Shown: positions 16,409 to 26,466, numbered from the stretch's first letter. The stretch is DNA of 64,000 nucleotides from Bradyrhizobium sp. WSM1417 (GCF_000515415.1 NZ_KI911783.1:7613831-7677830), one strand, 5' to 3'. A program made the numbers and translations. Notes: generated by a model not told the origin, from the sequence alone.

Positions 16409-16529
16409 TGGCGCGCCTCACCCCCGCCGAAAATGGTTCGCTACAGAGGAAGTGGCGCAGGCTTGGATTGATGAGAACGATCGGGAGGGCGTCGGCTTCG
16501 AGTACGAGGTGATCGGCGCGCCCGCGTGA
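16408..16529 (+). pseudogene. Deletion fusion of two small genes (MARLTPAE / AQAWIDEND)
   Basis: The ATG at 16408 starts MARLTPAE, the N-terminus of the family seen at 2468. After 8 codons the DNA jumps to the second half of the family seen at 2656 (KWFATEEVAQAWIDENDREG, then VGFEYEVIG), which lies in another frame. At 2468-2826 the two genes stand side by side, so one deletion from the front of the first into the middle of the second explains this locus. Both products are lost. Confidence 0.6.
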
Positions 16530-16644
16530 CCTTCATTGGCAAGCCATGTCGCAGAGCCAGCGCGCGGCCGCCCGGCGGATAGGATCGAGAGAACAACCTC
16601 TCGCGCCAATTGTGCCGAAACATACAGCCAGCCAGGGCGCGCGC

Positions 16645-16973
16645 GAAGGCTGCGGCGAGGTCATCCGAGGTTCAGGAAGGAACGTCTAAGGTTGCTCAGC
16701 GGGGATGGGCTCCGCCGGAGTAGCATGGATGAAATACAAACTTACACTTGCCGCAATAACCGTTCTCTGTGGGGCGGCATTCTCAACTGCAACGGCATCG
16801 GCAATGCCCGTTGCTCCGCTGGGACAATCAAACATCGCGAACGTTGAGAGGGTAGCTCTGGTTTGCGGCCGGCACGAATGCGTCCGAACTCGCCCGGTCT
16901 ATCGTCCTGCCTATCGCCGCGCGTAGTCGTCGTTCGTCGGCCTTATGCCCATCGGTACTATCGGCGCTACTGA
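16645..16973 (+). repeat. Long direct repeat, copy 1 (copy 2 at 36453-36778)
   Basis: The stretch from GGTCATCCGAGGTTCAGG through the gene end (CGGCGCTACTGA) is nearly the same as 36453-36778 in the same orientation. Differences are scattered single bases plus short indels. The shared part includes about 80 bases before the start codon. Confidence 0.75.
16729..16973 (+). pseudogene. Small secreted His/Arg/Tyr-rich protein, copy 1, frameshifted
   Basis: The frame has a signal peptide (MKYKLTLAAITVLCGAAFS, cleaved near ATASA) and the mature start MPVAPLGQSNIANVERVALV, then CGRHECVRTRPVYRPAYRR. A 1-base deletion (CGCCGCGCGTAG here against CGCCGCGGCGTAG in copy 2) creates a TAG at 16924-16926 and removes the VVVVRRPYAHRYYRRY tail, which is still present in another frame. 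The intact paralogue is at 36539-36778. Confidence 0.75.
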
Positions 16974-17062
16974 TCAGAGGTTTCGTTCACGTAAACTGGA
17001 AAACGCATCCGTCAAAACGGCAAGCAGACACAGGCTCCGCTCGATCCGGAGAGGGCGGCGGG

Positions 17063-17143
17063 ATGGGCGAAATCCTTCGCTTGCGCGAGCAGATCAAGAA
17101 GGCGGTCGCCAAGCGCAAGAAGAAGATCAGACGGGTCCACTGA
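17063..17143 (+). CDS. 26-residue basic peptide
   Basis: A strong GGAGAGGGCGGCGG precedes the ATG. The product (MGEILRLREQIKKAVAKRKK and a short tail) is a short, strongly basic helix. It could bind nucleic acid or simply be the remnant of a longer gene. The family is not established. Confidence 0.4.
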   Translation: MGEILRLREQIKKAVAKRKKKIRRVH

Positions 17144-18119
17144 ATGCCCTGAAGGAATGGACGCTGCAGCAGCCAGTCGCCTAGACCACGACCATGCACC
17201 GCGAACTAAAAGAGATACTGATTGGATCGACCGCCATGGGCAATCATTCGTTGGCCGGCATTCGCAGATATCGTTGACGGTATCCTTGGATTTTATCGGG
17301 CAACCCTTTTCGCATTCGGCGTCATGCTGGGCTCTGGTCGCTGAACGCCTTCCAGAGAGAACCCGCTCCGGATAGAGGCTTCCCTGACCTTAGCCGCCGA
17401 CCCGGACCTTCGATTGGTCTCAGAGCGCAGCCTTACATGCGGCCAGAGCGGTGATAATGAATAGGCCGCAGCCGCAACGAACCGCGGCGAGAGGTTGGGT
17501 CACCGGTTTGAAAGACTCACCCGATCCGTAGATTTAGGCGAGCGCGGCTAAAGTCTGAGAACCGTCTCTGCCAGCATGCTCACCTCACACCGCGCACAAT
17601 TGCGTTGCGGAAGAGCGCGCCTGAAGCACTGACGAAATTGCGAGTTGCGGACCGCACCTTGGAGGGATGATCAACAGGTCCTTGAGCGCCATAACTTAGA
17701 TTCTTTTTCCGCAAGCTGCCGCCATACGATATCCGCACTGGCCATGTTCAATCTTCAAGAGGCTGGTACTTCTATCCAAATGGTTGTGCCGGAAAACTAG
17801 AGCCCCCGTTGGGAAGCCCCCCGAGCTGGGGCCTTTCTCTTGTAATGGTGCCGAGTCTTCGGCTCAGACGGCCACCTTGAAACTCAAACGGCCCCACGAG
17901 GGGGCCGCCAACCCGCTGATCGGGTTTTCCTCCAGCAGTCGGGGGGCGACCTGTCTGGCTGGGGGCCTCAGACAGACGCGCTGCCAAGCAGATCGTTCCA
18001 CTTACGTTTGACTACGGAGCCCCACACCGGGGGACGTACGATCGGACGTCGACCTTAATTGCCGTTGTGCTCACCCTAAAGTTGGGATTGGATCATCGCT
18101 TTCGGGATTTTTTAATCCG
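17144..18119. other. Gene-poor stretch of nearly 1 kb with GC-rich hairpins
   Basis: No supported gene is present. Hairpins occur at about 17814-17830 (GCCCC...GGGGC followed by CTTTCTCTT, a possible terminator) and about 17889-17908 (CGGCCCC/GGGGCCG). A short open stretch near 17265-17343 reads ADIVDGILGFYRATLFAFGV and could be the remnant of a membrane peptide. Confidence 0.3.
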
Positions 18120-18302
18120 ATGGCCGTGCATTTGATTGTGGCGAAACTCCTCAGAGACGAGCTTGCCTTGCGCGGTATCCGATCGCTGACCATCGGCGAA
18201 TCAGAGGCGATTGCTACCCGCATATTCGAAAGGATTACCGAACTTGAGCTGGAGCTCGCTGCCCGGGACTTCAACTCCACAAGTCCGGACAAACCGACCT
18301 GA
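18120..18302 (+). CDS. 60-residue helical hypothetical protein
   Basis: The frame begins MAVHLIVAKLLRDELALRGI and continues with two helices (ESEAIATRIFERITELELEL). Composition and the helical pattern look protein-like. The ribosome-binding site is poor (GGGA before a T-run), so the start is uncertain. The family is not recognised. Confidence 0.35.
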   Translation: MAVHLIVAKLLRDELALRGIRSLTIGESEAIATRIFERITELELELAARDFNSTSPDKPT

Positions 18303-18382
18303 CGAGCGGGTGATGGGCCAGCAGGGGCTTGTCTCGAAGCGCCGCGAACAAGGCCTTACCGCAGTAATTGGCACGCAAAAAC

Positions 18383-18404
18383 CCGCCGGCTCGGGAGCCG
18401 GCGG
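18383..18404. terminator. Bidirectional intrinsic terminator
   Basis: CCGCCGGCT (18383-18391) pairs perfectly with AGCCGGCGG (18396-18404) around a 4-base loop, flanked by AAAAAC on the left and AGTTTG on the right. The position suits transcripts from both sides, including the one from the 60-residue frame at 18120. Confidence 0.6.
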
Positions 18405-18563
18405 AGTTTGATTGCGATTGTTGGCGATCGGCGGGCACCGATCACTGGATCGAGCTAGCAGAGTCGCCGGCCGAGCGCGAGGCAGCAGGCTTTGATTTTT
18501 GACGCTACGAAGCAGGGCTCAGTTGCGCACCGCCTTACCTTGAAGCGCCTGCGCTCCATATGG

Positions 18564-18767
18564 CTAGGCGACTCTCAGATTTTCAGCGGACATTTTGCCC
18601 TTGTTGCTCATTTCCTCGTAGCTCACCCTCGCACCCTCGCTGAGCGTGCTCAGTCCCGCCCTTTCGACGGCCGAGATGTGAACGAAAACATCCTTGCCGC
18701 CATTGTCGGGCTGGATGAAGCCGTAACCTTTGGTCGGGTTGAACCACTTTACAGTACCTATCGCCAC
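18564..18767 (-). CDS. cspA: Cold-shock domain protein (CspA family)
   Basis: The 67-residue product is a single cold-shock domain with the RNA-binding motifs KGYGFI (RNP1) and VFVHIS (RNP2) and the usual opening [10 protein letters not shown]. It binds single-stranded RNA and melts secondary structure. AGGAGA lies upstream of the ATG. The following 200 bases (18768-18960) have no gene and probably hold the long 5' leader typical of this family. Members are often induced by cold or stationary phase. The gene looks intact. Confidence 0.95.
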   Translation of the reverse strand: MAIGTVKWFNPTKGYGFIQPDNGGKDVFVHISAVERAGLSTLSEGARVSYEEMSNKGKMSAENLRVA

Positions 18768-19005
18768 GCACGTCTCTCCTAAAAAATGAAAACGTCCCAG
18801 CTTGCCAGAAGCTGATCACAACGAAAAGAGGCCGGCGGCCCTCGTCCGCACCACGGAAGCTGTTGCGCGAGCGCAACGTCTTCCATGTTCCGCTTTGGAA
18901 CAGATGTTTTGAGACTCAACCCGCAAACCCAGTTCTGGAATCATCACGCTACCCGCGGCTGGCAGTGATCATTCCGTAAGCACTCAATTTTCCCGGAAAA
19001 ATAGA

Positions 19006-19033
19006 GCCGCAGGACCGTGAAAGATCCTGCGGC
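19006..19033 (-). terminator. Intrinsic terminator on the minus strand
   Basis: GCCGCAGGA (19006-19014) pairs perfectly with TCCTGCGGC (19025-19033). Read on the minus strand, the hairpin is followed by TCTATTTTT. It separates the phage-tail remnant from the cold-shock gene. Confidence 0.65.
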
Positions 19034-19084
19034 CCTTTCCATCTCGGCGGCACATCGAGTGTCTTAAAGGAGCGGAGAACGCAG

Positions 19085-19119
19085 AGTATCGTAGGCCTCC
19101 GGTGGAGGCTTACGATACT
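19085..19119. terminator. 16-bp stem hairpin overlapping a stop codon
   Basis: AGTATCGTAGGCCTCC (19085-19100) pairs with GGAGGCTTACGATACT (19104-19119) around a 3-base loop, with one G-T wobble. The right arm overlaps the TAG stop of the minus-strand remnant that ends at 19118. The second hairpin at 19006-19033 follows directly on the minus strand. Confidence 0.6.
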
Positions 19120-19444
19120 AAGAACGCATGGCGGATGCTGAGGCTCGACGCAGTCGATATGTGCTTCCGGTCATGGCGCCATGGCGGCTAACGGTCGCGG
19201 CAATGCAAGCGTGTTGATGCGCATCCTGTTGGCAGTGAACGACGCTGAGAGATCGGTTCGCGTCTTGCGCTTGACGTTGGTCACGCCGTCTTTGATGCGC
19301 CTTCCATGTCCTTGGCGATGATTCGACAGCAATCTTCCGCATCGCCCTTGCGCCTATGTCGACTGCGCTTCGAACTGCACTGCGCATTCCGCGAACAGAC
19401 AACTCTCTTGCCCACTGTTCCAGCTTGCTCGCATTAACAGTCAC
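19118..19444 (-). pseudogene. Phage minor tail protein Z-like remnant
   Basis: The N-terminus (MTVNASKLEQWARELSVRGM, then RSAVDIGARAMRKIAVES) looks like the start of the lambda GpZ-type minor tail family. A second piece in another frame, DGVTNVKRKTRTDLSASFTA, fits the family's central basic region, where 'xxRATxxxLxAxxxA' patterns occur. At least one frameshift near 19320 breaks the gene. No other tail genes are nearby, so this is a single leftover of a prophage. The family call rests on pattern only. Confidence 0.4.
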
Positions 19445-19545
19445 GTTGATCTGCGTCGTTTCGCCTTTGCTAACCTATTAGTTAGTTGACGACTACACGC
19501 GATGTGCTAACAGCCGCGCTCAAATCACGTTAATGGAAGCGATCA

Positions 19546-19740
19546 GTGAGAACAGCGAAGACGAAGAAGATCAAGACGCGTGCTCGCCGCGAATGGACTG
19601 CGACTGACCTAAAAGCGCTGAAGGGTCATTCGAAGCAACGGACACCCGTGGTGAAGATATCCAAGCAGATGAAGCGCACCGTTGGCGCCCTTCGTCAGAA
19701 AGCCTTGGTGCTGGGCATTGGCTTGGGGCATCAACGCTAA
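19546..19740 (+). CDS. 64-residue HTH mini-protein
   Basis: The start is GTG at 19546 with GGAAG seven bases upstream. The product has a Lys/Arg-rich head, then REWTATDLKALKGHSKQRTP, then VVKISKQMKRTVGALRQKAL and a GLGHQR end. It is a close match in layout to a family present in many copies in Bradyrhizobium ('REWTxxDVKELKxHSKxxTPVxKISKxMKRTxGALRQKA'). It probably binds DNA. The gene looks intact. Confidence 0.75.
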   Translation: MRTAKTKKIKTRARREWTATDLKALKGHSKQRTPVVKISKQMKRTVGALRQKALVLGIGLGHQR

Positions 19741-20089
19741 CTGCTTTCGGGCGGGTCCCCCTTCGTCGGCTCGCGCCGGTTTGGCATCATGGCGGCGGCG
19801 CGGTCGCACTCTCGAGATGCGCGCACCGCGAGGCGTGGGAAGAGCCCAATTGTCGCAAGGCGGTCAGTGAAGAGGTACCTCCTCCTAGATTGAACATATT
19901 CACTTGCGTCAATGCGCGGCTTTCGATTCTGGTGGATGATACGGTCAAGCCTGCGGCCGCCAATTTCCGGCAGGCTTCTGGCCCCAGCGCGCGCGCCCCC
20001 CTGCTAGGAACCTGCCGCTGGGGCCTTCTCACGCTTGCTGTTTCAGCTCGCACGTTGGCACCGCAAGGACACCTGATTACATCGGTCGC
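19741..20089. other. Intergenic stretch, nothing recognised
   Basis: I see no supported gene, RNA or repeat here. Confidence 0.3.
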
Positions 20090-20300
20090 GTGACCAGCAC
20101 CAAGATCCGCAAGCACGAGGCCGTGCCCGACACCGGCAGTTTCGAGGTGTATTTCGACGACGGGCGGCCGGGCATTTTCGTCTATTGGGACGACGTGCCG
20201 AGCCGCCGGCTACCCCCCCCCAAATCTCGACCCGCGCGCCGCCCTGGAAGAGGCGCGGCAGATCGGGCGGCGCGAGCGGGACAAGCTGCTCGATCAATAG
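20090..20300 (+). pseudogene. Small 'VPDTGSFEVxFxDGRP...YWDDxPxRR' protein, frameshift in a C9 run
   Basis: The frame starts at GTG 20090 with SFEVYFDDGRPGIFVYWDDV and reaches RRLPPP at a run of nine C residues (20213-20221). One base fewer would continue it as NLDPRAALEEARQIGRRERD and KLLDQ with a stop at 20298-20300, which is the normal family ending. As written, the frame runs on into Arg/Ala-rich nonsense until 20365. The family is a small soluble one of unknown function in Bradyrhizobium. A sequencing error in the C-run or true slippage are both possible. Confidence 0.65.
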
Positions 20301-20316
20301 AGCAGTGGAGGCAGCA

Positions 20317-20517
20317 TCACCCTGAGGGAGAATTGGTATTGCTCGGGCCGGTCAATGTGCGATGAACTCGCTCGGCCTGCTCCCTTGTCAAATTGGCCGC
20401 AAAGCCCACTTCGGCGCCGATCAGTGCCGGGCCCTTGCGCTCCCGGTCGTAGACCATCCAACCTTTTCCACCTGCGCGAATAACAAATCTGCTCTGCGAC
20501 GGCACATGGTCATTCAC
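20317..20517 (-). CDS. Small 'FVIRAGxKGWMVYDRERKGPALxG' protein
   Basis: GTG at 20517 is preferred because the family core starts a few residues later (SRFVIRAGGKGWMVYDRERK, then GPALIGAEVGFAANLT and EQAERV). The longer frame to 20586 adds unrelated sequence. GGGGACG lies upstream. The family is common in Bradyrhizobium and of unknown function. It is about 66 residues, soluble, beta-rich then helical. Confidence 0.65.
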   Translation of the reverse strand: MNDHVPSQSRFVIRAGGKGWMVYDRERKGPALIGAEVGFAANLTREQAERVHRTLTGPSNTNSPSG

Positions 20518-20994
20518 GATCAACGTCCCCGGTTTGCACACAGCGCGCAGAGAACCCCCGGGCGTGCCGCATTCGGATCTGAGCATCGTCGCGACTCACC
20601 TGACGGTTCTCGCATCAGAAGTTGAACGCGCAATCGCGGACAGTGTGAAGCGCATCTGATGAAGGCGGGCTGGCGCGGCACAGCTGCGGGAGAGCCTCCG
20701 GGTCGCTTCGTCTCTCACCAGAGCGTCAGCCGATCCAATTGACCAGCTAAACCCCGCAAAGAAAGCTTGGTGTTCGGGAATGTTGGCCGCTGAGCAAAGT
20801 GTCTTGTACTCTGCTTGGCAAAATCCCTGTATTAGGCGGCCGTAATCATGTGGCTCCAATTAGTGAAATTCCTGATAGCTGATTGCAATCACACGTGATG
20901 ACGCGTGAAGCGGCTGGCCCGCTGCGGGTCGCACTCCATAAAGGCCGGCGATGCCCAACCCCAAGGCTAGCGGGGGAGCGGCTCCGGGGCGTGG
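20518..20994. other. Intergenic stretch, one doubtful frame
   Basis: A minus-strand frame at 20596-20859 contains EHQAFFAGFSWSIGSADALV and looks partly protein-like, but start and family are not supported. I see nothing else. Confidence 0.25.
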
Positions 20995-21188
20995 CTACTT
21001 CGACCCGGCTCCCGGATTTGCAGGCGCGGCGGATGGCGCAGTTGCCGGAGAACCGGTGCTCGAGCCGGTGGATGTGGCCGGGTTCGTCGAGCTGCTCTTC
21101 GTTGTGGGCGCGCTGGTCTGGTTAGACGCGGTGGTGTGGTTATCAGAGCTGTAGAAAATCGCGGCGATACCCGCGATCATGACAATTG
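20995..21188 (-). pseudogene. Ser/Thr/Pro-rich membrane protein, 3' part, split by IS21
   Basis: The piece encodes the end of a hydrophobic anchor (VMIAGIAAIFYSSDNHTTAS) and a Ser/Thr/Ala/Pro-rich outside tail ending in PGAGSK. The reading frame continues without loss across the IS21 element into 23842-23896 once one copy of the 6-bp duplication is removed. The rebuilt gene has 83 codons including the stop. The ATG at 21180 inside this piece lacks a ribosome-binding site, so it is not the native start. Confidence 0.75.
21183..21188. repeat. Target-site duplication of the IS21 element, left copy
   Basis: CAATTG stands directly outside the left end (TGTCGCGCGG) of the element. The same six bases stand directly outside the right end at 23836-23841. 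Confidence 0.75.
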
Positions 21189-21254
21189 TGTCGCGCGGCG
21201 ATCAGGATGGAAGAGCGCGTCAATCAAGGTGAGAGAGTTTCGCCGGGCTCGTGA

Positions 21255-23707
<2,453 letters not shown>

Positions 23708-23835
23708 CGCTCCGCGACAATCAGAGTTCAACAAAACTCTTGCGCACGACAATCTGCGCGGCAATCATTACTTCGCCGCGACACTGACTCGCCATCCAGA
23801 TTGCCGCGCCTTCCCATCCAGATCGACGCGCTACA

Positions 23836-23841
23836 CAATTG
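23836..23841. repeat. Target-site duplication of the IS21 element, right copy
   Basis: CAATTG follows the right end (GCGCTACA) of the element and repeats the left copy at 21183-21188. Confidence 0.75.
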
Positions 23842-23896
23842 CGACAACCACCCAGGCTATTGGGCTGCTCCGGTAGTTCTGATCTCGACTGTTCAT
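23836..23896 (-). pseudogene. Ser/Thr/Pro-rich membrane protein, 5' part, split by IS21
   Basis: The ATG at 23896 has AGGAG seven bases upstream and starts MNSRDQNYRSSPIAWVVVAI, the cytosolic head and first half of a membrane anchor. IS21 inserted inside the anchor; the rest is at 20995-21188. The head 'NDQNYRSSPIAW' followed by an anchor and a Thr/Ser/Pro tail is a layout I know from small Bradyrhizobium membrane proteins. Confidence 0.75.
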
Positions 23897-24015
23897 GATC
23901 CACTCCTAACCCCGCGAGCAAGAGACCCTGCATCCGCTGCACTAATAATGGTTTGAAAGAAGCTGCCGAGCAGGGACTCAGCAGCCCTCTTTCGTGTCGG
24001 TCACGAGGCAAAAGG

Positions 24016-24202
24016 TCACCGACCAGTTGGATCCTGGCTCGCGCCCGGACGAACCCTTTGCGGGCCACCCTGGCCGCTGCTCGTTCCGCCGCTGTTTGCG
24101 CCGGCGGCGCTAGCTCCAGCGGGCGCCAGGCGCGTGGGCGAAGCCGATCGAGGCACCCGCAAGCATGGCGCACATCGCCACCGAGAAAATTGTCTTTCGC
24201 AT
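24016..24202 (-). pseudogene. Small secreted Gly/Ser-rich protein, frameshifted
   Basis: GGAG precedes the ATG at 24202. A clear signal peptide follows (MRKTIFSVAMCAMLAGASIG, ending FAHA). One base too many near 24120-24135 leads to a TAG at 24112-24110. In the neighbouring frame the expected mature part continues (APAGASAAGANSGGTSSGQG...) to a stop at 24016. It resembles the broken gene at 198-470 in type. Function unknown. Confidence 0.55.
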
Positions 24203-24869
24203 ATCGTCAACTCCGTTTTGCGGTTGTGTTCGTCAACCGAAGCTAATTGCCGCCCTTCCTAAGAGATGACGCTAAGCTTGATCTGTGCGGCCTTATCGGG
24301 CGCCGCTGAGATTTTTTTTGGCGCGCGCCCAACCCGGCTCCAGCAACAGCACCTCGGTTCGTGCAAGCCACGACATACTCATGCTCGGCGAGAGCACTCC
24401 GGTCCCCCGTAGGCGCTTGGGCGCGGCGCCCACGGCGCCCGGCTGCCTATCTGGAGCTGTGGGGCATTGGCAGCCGGGCCGAGTGGGCATTCGAGGAAAG
24501 CCCACGCGCTCGCTCGACCACGCCGGTGCCGTGCCGTTCCTGCGGAGCGCACGATCATTGCTCCGAGTTTCGGTGGGGCGCTTCCCCGCAGCGCGCCTCC
24601 ATCACCAACTCCAGCCGGCTCGCGAACCGCACGACGGCCAGAGCGTCCTTGGCCTTTTCCGGACGTCGAAAAAAAGCGGCCCCTGCGTCGGGGCGCGCAG
24701 GAGCCGGGGTCAAATACTCCGGTTTGCAGGGGGGCTTGAAGCCGGAGCACCGTGACAACGGCGTGCATTGCCGCTTGTTCCCGACTCGCATAATGCGGCA
24801 AAACGCCGATCTTTTCGCAGATGCGTATGGCCTACGAGCTTTGCTTGGTGACCGCCGTCAAGCAGGTCC
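24203..24869. other. Non-coding or decayed stretch
   Basis: Several frames of moderate length cross each other, but none shows a family motif, start signal or consistent codon use. An 8-base A-run lies near 24668-24675. I cannot support a gene here. Confidence 0.3.
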
Positions 24870-24995
24870 CATCCGTGGATTGCCGAAGCGGCGCTGAAGA
24901 ACCGCCAGAAGCATTTTGTGGTCGACGGTGAGGCCGTGATTTTGGGTGTCGACGGCGGGTCCGATTTCAATGCGCTTCACTCGCGCAAGCCATGT
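24870..24995 (+). pseudogene. ATP-dependent DNA ligase, central fragment
   Basis: The frame reads HPWIAEAALKNRQKHFVVDG followed by EAVILGVDGGSDFNALHSRK. This matches the adenylation domain of LigD-type ligases, where '(D)GEAV' is motif III-like and 'SDFNALHSR' follows. Similarity begins and ends abruptly. The segment that would come next in a full gene is present at 1101-1408. The fragment cannot be active. Confidence 0.65.
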
Positions 24996-25013
24996 GCGCT
25001 CGCCGCACAAATC

Positions 25014-25042
25014 TGGCGTTCGATCTTGGCGCGCCGTATGAT
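25014..25042 (+). promoter_or_regulatory. Promoter of the 60-residue gene at 25072
   Basis: CTGGCG (25014-25019) and TATGAT (25037-25042) are spaced by 17 bases, as for a housekeeping sigma factor. The second copy of this gene has TTGGCA-17-TATGAT in the same place (26466-26438, minus). The conservation between copies supports the call. Confidence 0.6.
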
Positions 25043-25071
25043 GCACCCGTGAGTGCACGCGAGGTACAGCC

Positions 25072-25254
25072 ATGACCACAACGGAAGCCATGAAGCACAT
25101 CCATACGATCACGAAGGATGCGCATCTGCTCCCCGACAGCCAGCGCCTGCTGGTACTCGATCGGATAATCCAGATTTGCCTGAAGGCATCACTCACTCTG
25201 GCCGAGGATGCCAGCCTGTCATCCCAGCGTCCGCCTGTGCATTCGCTGAACTAG
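25072..25254 (+). CDS. 60-residue hypothetical protein ('MTTxEAxKxIxxxxxDAHLLP')
   Basis: GAGG precedes the ATG. The product starts MTTTEAMKHIHTITKDAHLL and continues with a helix (QRLLVLDRIIQICLKAS) and a polar tail. The decayed paralogue at 26244-26409 has the same head and the same promoter. The stop codon overlaps that of the convergent gene at 25251-25442. It is small, soluble and helical, with unknown function. Confidence 0.6.
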   Translation: MTTTEAMKHIHTITKDAHLLPDSQRLLVLDRIIQICLKASLTLAEDASLSSQRPPVHSLN

Positions 25255-25442
25255 ACCTGGCGTTCCTCTTCTGGTGGCTCGCTTGGAGCCGGAAGCCCGT
25301 ACTTCTCTGCGCGCTGCGCCGCGAGCCTGCGATAAGCCTTGGCTTGCTGCTCGAACTGCGCCTTAACCTCCGGGTTGCTTTCCTCGGCGGCCATGCGCTC
25401 AAAGGTGAGCGCGTGCTCTAGGTATTCGTTCAGTAGCTTCAT
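25251..25442 (-). CDS. 63-residue helical protein ('MKLLNEYLExAxxFExxA')
   Basis: The product starts MKLLNEYLEHALTFERMAAE and continues SNPEVKAQFEQQAKAYRRLA, with a Pro/Glu-rich end. It is a two-helix soluble protein whose layout I know from many Bradyrhizobium genomes. It converges with the 60-residue gene, and their stops overlap by three bases. The pair is duplicated, in decayed form and opposite orientation, at 26155-26409. Confidence 0.7.
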   Translation of the reverse strand: MKLLNEYLEHALTFERMAAEESNPEVKAQFEQQAKAYRRLAAQRAEKYGLPAPSEPPEEERQV

Positions 25443-25565
25443 CGTGGCTCCCCAATGGGCCCGCCCATCATGCCGCTACATAAATCGATTCAGACGGCTG
25501 CCCATTAACCGGAAGACCCCGGGGGAGGCGGTGCATTTTCATTTCGAAGATTTTGAAACCTGGGT

Positions 25566-25591
25566 GGGCCGCTGTTCCAGAGCAGCGGCCC
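25566..25591. terminator. 9-bp GC hairpin
   Basis: GGGCCGCTG (25566-25574) pairs with CAGCGGCCC (25583-25591), followed by TTCACTTTA. A closely related hairpin sequence stands at about 26107-26125 next to the second gene pair. Confidence 0.45.
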
Positions 25592-25861
25592 TTCACTTTA
25601 GGACCCTCTGGAGCGGCTTACGCTCAGCCCGCGTCAGGAGGCTTTTCTCAGAAGGGCCTCGCGCTCGGCACCCGCAGGGAGCTGTGCAGCCTGCTTTTTG
25701 AGCTTGGCGGCCAGACTTGCCACCCACGACACCCTCCTTGCGCAGCGGTGGATTGCTCCTAAGCGCAAGGAACGTAAGTTCAGTTCCGAACGAGGACGAA
25801 CTTAGCCTTGCCTCCTGTTACCATGGCTGGCTGCCATCTTCGTTCAACTAGGGTTGAACAA

Positions 25862-26035
25862 ATGGAAACTGCAATTCAGGCGTTACGGCACCTTGCCGAC
25901 GAATGTGAAAACCGCACCAAGCTCGCTGCTGATCAGGACAACAAAGTCACTCTGATCCTCTTGGCGATGGACTGCCATTGGCTGGGGGGGAAAGCTGAGC
26001 GGTTCAAAGCGGCTCGCTTGGATAGATCCGCTTGA
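25862..26035 (+). CDS. 57-residue hypothetical protein ('METAxxALxxLADECExxxKLAxDxDNKxxL')
   Basis: The ATG at 25862 begins METAIQALRHLADECENRTK, followed by LAADQDNKVTLILLAMDCHW. Upstream sequence in the same frame is not protein-like. AGGG lies ten bases before. Small helical relatives with 'LADECE' and 'LxxMxCxWL' motifs occur in Bradyrhizobium. The two cysteines are conserved in those I recall. Function unknown. Confidence 0.5.
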   Translation: METAIQALRHLADECENRTKLAADQDNKVTLILLAMDCHWLGGKAERFKAARLDRSA

Positions 26036-26154
26036 ACTGAGACCAATCTGGTTAGCAGTGTCGTCCATTCAGCCGGCTTGCTTAGTGCCGTTCCCAAAGG
26101 TGGAGGGCCGCTGCTCTGGAACAGCCTTCGAAATGAAATGCTCAGCCTGCTAGG

Positions 26155-26238
26155 GCCTATCGTAAGCTCGCAGCGTAGCGCGCAGAGCAGTACGGATTTC
26201 CAGCTCCAAGCTTGCCTCAGCCACCAGAAGAGGAATGA
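26155..26238 (+). pseudogene. Second copy of the 63-residue gene, C-terminal remnant with nonsense codon
   Basis: The frame AYRKLAA, a TAG at 26176-26178, then RAEQYGFPAPSLPQPPEEE and a stop at 26236-26238 repeats the C-terminus of the gene at 25251-25442 (AYRRLAAQRAEKYGLPAPSE). The front half of the gene is missing. It converges with the decayed copy of the 60-residue gene exactly as the intact pair does. Confidence 0.65.
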
Positions 26239-26243
26239 TAGCT

Positions 26244-26409
26244 CTAGTGCAGCGAATGGTGCGAGGGCATGGTGCCGTTCCCGGCCTCAGCGAACTTGCA
26301 ACACACCTCGACGATCCCCGGCGAGGACCACCCGGCGCTGCTTCTCAGGAAGCAAATGCGCGTCAGTGGCTAGCCCTTGGATCTGCTTCAGGGCTTCCGC
26401 CGTGGTCAT
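26244..26409 (-). pseudogene. Second copy of the 60-residue gene, frameshifted
   Basis: The ATG at 26409 starts MTTAEALKQIQGLATDAHLL, nearly the head of the gene at 25072. A 1-base insertion after VVLA shifts the frame and gives a TGA at 26289-26287. In the other frame the expected tail continues (GIVEVCCKFAEAGNGTMPSH) to a TAG at 26246-26244. The promoter and leader are conserved. Confidence 0.65.
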
Positions 26410-26437
26410 GGCAGCACCTCGCGTGCACTCAGGCGGC

Positions 26438-26466
26438 ATCATACGGGGCGCGGGTTCGGATGCCAA
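26438..26466 (-). promoter_or_regulatory. Promoter of the second gene copy
   Basis: TTGGCA (26466-26461) and TATGAT (26443-26438) are separated by 17 bases on the minus strand, close to the full housekeeping consensus. The same TATGATGC block and leader (GAGTGCACGCGAGGT) precede the intact copy at 25072. Confidence 0.65.

Noticed and set aside
24285..24897. Frames of 140-178 codons on both strands
   Set aside because: They overlap each other, have Arg/Pro/Ala-rich composition and show no family motif or start signal.
25005..25036. Apparent continuation of the DNA ligase fragment (TNLAFDLGAPYD in another frame)
   Set aside because: The same stretch is conserved upstream of the second gene copy at 26409, where no ligase is present, so it is promoter and leader of the 60-residue gene rather than ligase.
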